In this document: in pieces, positions 57,901 through 64,000 of the stretch | Numbering within the stretch: the first letter of the stretch is position 1 | Layout of the letters: each line of letters begins with the position of its first letter | DNA from: Archivesica marissinica | Taxonomy: Eukaryota; Mollusca; Bivalvia; Venerida; Vesicomyidae | Length of the DNA stretch: 64,000 nucleotides | Reading direction: 5' to 3' | Assembly: GCA_014843695.1 (NCBI GenBank) | Contig: CM026393.1 | Coordinates: forward strand, 7,474,440 to 7,538,439 | Notes under the pieces: model-generated | Seen by the model: the letters and a program-made list of their open reading frames with translations, nothing else | The model's database searches: none | Told to the model about the DNA's origin: nothing | Position numbers and translations under genes: made by a program

Positions 57901-59180
57901 CAAGGGAGAAGTACTAGGTATACAAGGGAGAAGTGCTAGGTATACAAGGGAGAAGGTAAAGGTACATAAGAGAGAAGGTTAAGGTATACAAGGGAGAAGC
58001 GCTAGGTATACATGGGAGAAGGTAAAGGTACATAAGAGAGAAGGTCAAGGTATACAAGGGAGAAGTGCTAGGTATACAAGGGAGAAGTGCTAGGTATACA
58101 TGGGAGAAGTGCTAGGTATACATGGGAGAAGTGCTAGGTATACAAGGGAGAAGTGCTAGGTATACATGGGAGAAGTGCTAGGTATACAAGGGAGAAGTGC
58201 TAGGTATACATGGGAGAAGTGCTAGGTATACATGGGAGAAGGTTAAGGTACATAAGAGAGAAGGTAAAGGTACATAAGAGAGAAGGTTAAGGTATACAAG
58301 GGAGAAGCGCTAGGTATACAAGGGAGAAGTGCTAGGTATACATGGGAGAAGGTAAAGGTACATAAGAGAGAAGGTTAAGGTATACAAGGGAGAAGTGCTA
58401 GGTATACAAGGGAGAAGTGCTAGGTATACAAGGGAGAAGTGCTAGGTATACAAGGGAGAAGGTAAAGGTACATAAGAGAGAAGGTTAAGGTATACAAGGG
58501 AGAAGTGCTAGGTATACAAGGGAGAAGTGCTAGGTATACAAGGGAGAAGGTAAAGGTACATAAGAGAGAAGGTTAAGGTATACAAGGAAGAAGCGCTAGG
58601 TATACAAGGGAGAAGTGCTAGGTATACATGGGAGAAGGTTAAGGTATACAAGGGAGAAGCGCTAGGTATACAAGGAAGAAGCGCTAGGTATACAAGGGAG
58701 AAGTGCTAGGTATACATGGGAGAAGGTTAAGGTATACAAGGGAGAAAGTTAAGGTATACAAGGGAGAAGTGCTAGGTATACATGGGAGAAGGTTAAGGTA
58801 TACAAGGGAGAAGGTTAAGGTATACAAGGGAGAAGTGCTAGGTATACATGGGAGAAGGTAAAGGTACACAAGAGAGAAGGTTAAGGTATACAAGGGAGAA
58901 GTGCTAGGTATACATGGGAGAAGTGCTAGGTATACATGGGAGAAGTGCTAGGTATACAAGGGAGAAGCACTAGGTATACATGGGAGAAGGTAAAGGTACA
59001 CAAGAGAGAAGGTTAAGGTATACAAGGGAGAAGTGCTAGGTATACATGGGAGAAGTGCTAGGTATACATGGGAGAAGGTAAAGGTACATAAGAGAGAAGG
59101 TTAAGGTATACAAGGGAGAAACGCTAGGTATACATGGGAGAAGCTTTAGGTATAAAATGGAGAAGTTTAAAGTATACAAG
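54960..59180. repeat. 22-bp minisatellite with 66-bp and ~1.6 kb higher-order repeats
   Basis: Basic units are AGGTATACAAGGGAGAAGTG + CT, AGGTATACATGGGAGAAGGT + AA and AGGTACATAAGAGAGAAGGT + TA, often in that order as a 66-bp trimer. The rare GTGATAGG unit at 56307 recurs at 57891 (1584 bp = 72 units) and AAGGAAGAAGCG at 56911 recurs at 58583 (1672 bp = 76 units). Confidence 0.97.
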
Positions 59181-59219
59181 AGAGAAGTTTAAGGTACATT
59201 TTGTTTTAACAGCAGAAGC

Positions 59220-59890
59220 TTAAGGTGTACACGATAGAAGCGTTAGGTATACATGGGAGACGTTTAAGGTATACAAGGCACAAGTTTAAGGTATACATGG
59301 GAGACGTTTAAGGTATACAAGGCACAAGTTTAAGGTATACAAGGCACATGATTAAGGTATACAAGGCACAAGTTTAAGGTATACAAGGCACAAGTTTAAG
59401 GTATACAAGGCACAAGTTTAAGGTATACAAGGCACAAGATTAAGGTATACAAGGCACAAGTTTAAGGTATACAAGGCACAAGATTAAGGTATACAAGGCA
59501 CAAGTTTAAGGTATACAAGGCACAAGATTAAGGTATACAAGGCACAAGTTTAAGGTATACAAGGCACAAGATTAAGGTATACAAGGCACAAGTTTAAGGT
59601 ATACAAGGCACAAGATTAAGGTATACAAGGCACAAGTTTAAGGTATACAAGGCACAATATTAAGGTATACAAGGCACAAGTTTAAGGTATACAAGGCACA
59701 AGATTAAGGTATACAAGGCACAAGTTTAAGGTATACAAGGCACAAGATTAAGGTATACAAGGCACAAGTTTAAGGTATACAAGGCACAAGATTAAGGTAT
59801 ACAAGGCACAAGATTAAGGTATACAAGGCACAAGTTTAAGGTATACCAGGCACAAGTTTAAGGTATACCAGGCAAAAGTTTAAAGTATAC
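59220..59890. repeat. 22-bp minisatellite, related subfamily in 44-bp dimers
   Basis: The unit AAGGTATACAAGGCACAAG is joined by TTT or ATT, alternating for much of the block, so the working unit is 44 bp. It shares AAGGTATACAAGG with the previous array and probably arose from it. Confidence 0.96.
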
Positions 59891-59994
59891 GTCTCAATGG
59901 TAACTACGTTTACCCGTGTGTAAGCGCAGTTGACAGGAAGGGACTCGACATGACAAGTGTAATAACAGTGTAAATATTCATGTGTATATCATAC

Positions 59995-61090
59995 CGTATC
60001 GAGTTCTCTCCCTTCGTACAGGTGGTGTGACAGTACTATTGACCGATGCTTCTGCTGCATTCTGGGTTTCCAGAAAGTTTTTAATCTCTTCCCACTTCAT
60101 CTCCATGCTCTCGAGACCCGCATCGCCAACCGACCGTTTACGCGATACCGGCTTCACAACGGTCTGCGACTCCGAGACAGTTCGTTTACGAGTTACTCTT
60201 GCCTGCAAGGGCTGTGTCTTCAGAAACCTTTGCAACGTTGCAAAATTTGAGATGTCTATTTCTTTTATGGTGGTAAGCGGTTGGTTCGTCTCCATGACAA
60301 CCTGTGGCACTATAAGTTCTGGTTTCACTGCCGTCATTGGTGTGAAAGACTTTGTGTACTCGTCATTAATACACGATGCGCTCGTCTCTACCGGCTCGAC
60401 TTTCACAATGTTACTGGAAGCATGAATAGGTACATATTGAACAAACGTGGCAGCTGGGGACAACACCTGTACCCTGCTTCCACCAGCTTGACACAGGAGG
60501 TCCTCACATGACCTCTCCTTCTCTGAAGTATGACCTGGTTCCAGTTTCACAATAGTTTCTGAAACCGTTGCGGTGGAACCAGTATTGCTATTCATCTCAA
60601 AGTTAATGTACGACTCAATATCGTCTAGCAGATCAACGTTCATGTTTAGTTCGGCGAGGGTCGGAGCTGATATGTCTGCTGACTCTGTCTTCATGTACAC
60701 ATCTCTCACTGGTTTCAACGTCTCGCTCCAAACACTCAGATTACTTGTACTTTGAATCATGCTTGACACCATCGTCTGACTAGAAGCAGACGGTATTTCT
60801 GACAGGGGAAAACTACTGATGTCCTGGGACACCTCATATTGAGCTTTCAAATCAAAGTCGTCTGCTGCAGAAGCTGTTTCCACATTCGTACAGATGGTGT
60901 TCACGCCCATCGAGCACTGCATGTCAAGTTTTTCCTGTTCATACAAATGCAGAGAATTTGGACTGGATGCATATATGCTGGCATCAATGAAATCAGTTGA
61001 CAATGGTAGATCTCCACATGTGTTCACAAATGGTGGCAGCTCGGCACTCGTACTCAATCGGCTCTCCATCATCACTGCTCTCTCTTTAGG
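59995..61090 (-). CDS. CREBRF: CREBRF/REPTOR orthologue, long N-terminal exon
   Basis: CREBRF (CREB3 regulatory factor) is a nuclear bZIP-like protein. Mammalian CREBRF represses and destabilises CREB3; the fly orthologue REPTOR activates genes repressed by TORC1 (family knowledge). The acceptor is TACATTTCAG before 61090, the donor is ACG|GTATGA at 59994, and the exon is 1096 bp. Residues 1-365 include APTLAELN (142-149), similar to a conserved CREBRF N-terminal motif. Psi-K-x-E sites are VKLEP (181), VKVEP (229) and VKPEL (255). Basic RKRTV (301) and RKRSV (318) are possible NLS or phosphorylation sites. The first Met is residue 7 (ATGATGGAG); if used, the protein is 630 aa, against about 639 in vertebrates. 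An upstream coding or 5' UTR exon may lie outside the window, since the exon opens with a splice acceptor. Confidence 0.9.
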
Positions 61091-61133
61091 CTGAAATGTA
61101 TGACAAGAGGTCACCTATGAGTAAACCAAAGAT

Positions 61134-64000
61134 GTGTCTACAACAATTCCTAGCTGTGTCTATAACACAACAATTCCTAGCTGTGTCTATAACACAACAA
61201 TTCCTAGCTGTGTCTATAACATAACAATTCCTAGCTGTGTCTATAACACAACAATTCCTAGCTGTGTCTATAACATAACAATTCCTAGCTGTGTCTATAA
61301 CACAACAATTCCTAGCTGTGTCTATAACACAACAATTCCTAGCTGTGTCTATAACACAACAATTCCTAGCTGTGTCTATAACACAACAATTCCTAGCTGT
61401 GTCTATAACACAACAATTCCTAGCTGTGTCTATAACATAACAATTCCTAGCTGTGTCTATAACATAACAATTCCTAGCTGTGTCTATAACACAACAATTC
61501 CTAGCTGTGTCTATAACACAACAATTCCTAGCTGTGTCTATAACACAACAATTCCTAGCTGTGTCTATAACACAACAATTCCTAGCTGTGTCTATAACAC
61601 AACAATTCCTAGCTGTGTCTATAACACAACAATTCCTAGCTGTGTCTATAACACAACAATTCCTAGCTGTGTCTATAACACAACAATTCCTAGCTGTGTC
61701 TATAACACAACAATTCCTAGCTGTGTCTATAACACAACAATTCCTAGCTGTGTCTATAACACAACAATTCCTAGCTGTGTCTATAACACAACAATTCCTA
61801 GCTGTGTCTATAACACAACAATTCCTAGCTGTGTCTATAACACAACAATTCCTAGCTGTGTCTATAACATAACAATTCCTAGCTGTGTCTATAACATAAC
61901 AATTCCTAGCTGTGTCTATAACATAACAATTCCTAGCTGTGTCTATAACACAACAATTCCTAGCTGTGTCTATAACACAACAATTCCTAGCTGTGTCTAT
62001 AACATAACAATTCCTAGCTGTGTCTATAACACAACAATTCCTAGCTGTGTCTATAACACAACAATTCCTAGCTGTGTCTATAACACAACAATTCCTAGCT
62101 GTGTCTATAACACAACAATTCCTAGCTGTGTCTATAACACAACAATTCCTAGCTGTGTCTATAACACAACAATTCCTAGCTGTGTCTATAACACAACAAT
62201 TCCTAGCTGTGTCTATAACATAACAATTCCTAGCTGTGTCTATAACATAACAATTCCTAGCTGTGTCTATAACATAACAATTCCTAGCTGTGTCTATAAC
62301 ACAACAATTCCTAGCTGTGTCTATAACACAACAATTCCTAGCTGTGTCTATAACACAACAATTCCTAGCTGTGTCTATAACACAACAATTCCTAGCTGTG
62401 TCTATAACACAACAATTCCTAGCTGTGTCTATAACACAACAATTCCTAGCTGTGTCTATAACACAACAATTCCTAGCTGTGTCTATAACACAACAATTCC
62501 TAGCTGTGTCTATAACACAACAATTCCTAGCTGTGTCTATAACACAACAATTCCTAGCTGTGTCTATAACACAACAATTCCTAGCTGTGTCTATAACACA
62601 ACAATTCCTAGCTGTGTCTATAACACAACAATTCCTAGCTGTGTCTATAACACAACAATTCCTAGCTGTGTCTATAACACAACAATTCCTAGCTGTGTCT
62701 ATAACATAACAATTCCTAGCTGTGTCTATAACACAACAATTCCTAGCTGTGTCTATAACATAACAATTCCTAGCTGTGTCTATAACACAACAATTCCTAG
62801 CTGTGTCTATAACATAACAATTCCTAGCTGTGTCTATAACATAACAATTCCTAGCTGTGTCTATAACACAACAATTCCTAGCTGTGTCTATAACACAACA
62901 ATTCCTAGCTGTGTCTATAACACAACAATTCCTAGCTGTGTCTATAACACAACAATTCCTAGCTGTGTCTATAACACAACAATTCCTAGCTGTGTCTATA
63001 ACATAACAATTCCTAGCTGTGTCTATAACATAACAATTCCTAGCTGTGTCTATAACACAACAATTCCTAGCTGTGTCTATAACACAACAATTCCTAGCTG
63101 TGTCTATAACACAACAATTCCTAGCTGTGTCTATAACATAACAATTCCTAGCTGTGTCTATAACACAACAATTCCTAGCTGTGTCTATAACATAACAATT
63201 CCTAGCTGTGTCTATAACACAACAATTCCTAGCTGTGTCTATAACACAACAATTCCTAGCTGTGTCTATAACACAACAATTCCTAGCTGTGTCTATAACA
63301 CAACAATTCCTAGCTGTGTCTATAACACAACAATTCCTAGCTGTGTCTATAACACAACAATTCCTAGCTGTGTCTATAACACAACAATTCCTAGCTGTGT
63401 CTATAACACAACAATTCCTAGCTGTGTCTATAACACAACAATTCCTAGCTGTGTCTATAACACAACAATTCCTAGCTGTGTCTATAACACAACAATTCCT
63501 AGCTGTGTCTATAACACAACAATTCCTAGCTGTGTCTATAACACAACAATTCCTAGCTGTGTCTATAACAAACAATTCCTAGCTGTGTCTATAACATAAC
63601 AATTCCTAGCTGTGTCTATAACATAACAATTCCTAGCTGTGTCTATAACACAACAATTCCTAGCTGTGTCTATAACACAACAATTCCTAGCTGTGTCTAT
63701 AACACAACAATTCCTAGCTGTGTCTATAACATAACAATTCCTAGCTGTGTCTATAACATAACAATTCCTAGCTGTGTCTATAACATAACAATTCCTAGCT
63801 GTGTCTATAACATAACAATTCCTAGCTGTGTCTATAACATAACAATTCCTAGCTGTGTCTATAACATAACAATTCCTAGCTGTGTCTATAACACAACAAT
63901 TCCTAGCTGTGTCTATAACATAACAATTCCTAGCTGTGTCTATAACACAACAATTCCTAGCTGTGTCTATAACAATTCCTAGCTGTGTCTATAACATAAC
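61134..64000. repeat. 27-bp minisatellite, >100 copies, running off the window
   Basis: The unit is CAACAATTCCTAGCTGTGTC plus TATAACA; nearly the only variation is CACAACA versus CATAACA. It begins about 40 bp upstream (gene sense) of the CREBRF acceptor at 61091, so it lies in an intron or just upstream of the gene. Because 27 is divisible by 3, frames of over 820 codons are open on both strands; one is read on paper into the CREBRF exon, but the acceptor shows this is intron. Confidence 0.98.

Noticed and set aside
59982..60425. 147-codon plus-strand ORF
   Set aside because: Antisense shadow of the long CREBRF exon.
61086..63575. 829-codon minus-strand ORF of repeated VIDTARNC(C/Y) joined to the CREBRF exon frame
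   Set aside because: It is the 27-bp array read in frame. A consensus splice acceptor (TACATTTCAG) at 61091 marks the exon start, and the opposite strand is equally open.

Overview
This is a 64 kb piece of animal nuclear DNA. The evidence is spliced exons with GT/AG borders, a LINE with an endonuclease/reverse-transcriptase ORF, tRNA-derived SINEs, many MITEs and very abundant minisatellites. The SINE types and the protein sequence fit a marine lophotrochozoan, most likely a mollusc. That is inference; no species marker is present.

Left half (1-41 kb): almost entirely tandem repeats and mobile elements. In order: SINEs (1-1.3 kb); a 40-bp array with higher-order structure (1.55-5.8 kb); a 41-bp array (6.1-21.5 kb) split by a 5.65 kb LINE on the minus strand (9338-14992) whose ORF2 is still open for more than 1225 codons; a scaffold gap of exactly 1000 N (22535-23534); then a chain of unrelated minisatellites with periods of 45-54, 31, 43, 60, 50, 32, 23, about 21, 55, 36, about 30, 21, 41-50 and 35/41 bp, separated by SINEs, a hAT-like MITE, a pogo-like MITE and a long foldback. 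No host gene was recognised here. The long ORFs in this half, other than the LINE ORF2, are by-products of array periods divisible by 3.

Right half (41.8-61.1 kb, minus strand): one host gene, a CREBRF/REPTOR orthologue (atypical bZIP factor). Five coding exons are visible: 61090-59995, 54165-54079, 51408-51000, 43549-43359 and 41923-41796. All four junctions have consensus splice sites and matching phases, giving 636 codons to the stop, close to the roughly 640 residues of vertebrate CREBRF. The 5' end lies beyond the window or the start is within the first visible exon. The first AATAAA past the stop suggests a 3' UTR of about 1.5 kb holding nested MITEs, an E-box-like cluster and a near-perfect 29-bp hairpin.

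The most notable points are: every visible intron of this gene carries its own unrelated minisatellite, up to 5.5 kb long; an inverted copy of the last 46 bp of one exon lies in the following intron between 14-bp direct repeats; four SINE heads share only two 3' tails; one MITE is nested inside another; and several arrays show kilobase-scale higher-order duplication. I did not find a convincing wholly new protein system.
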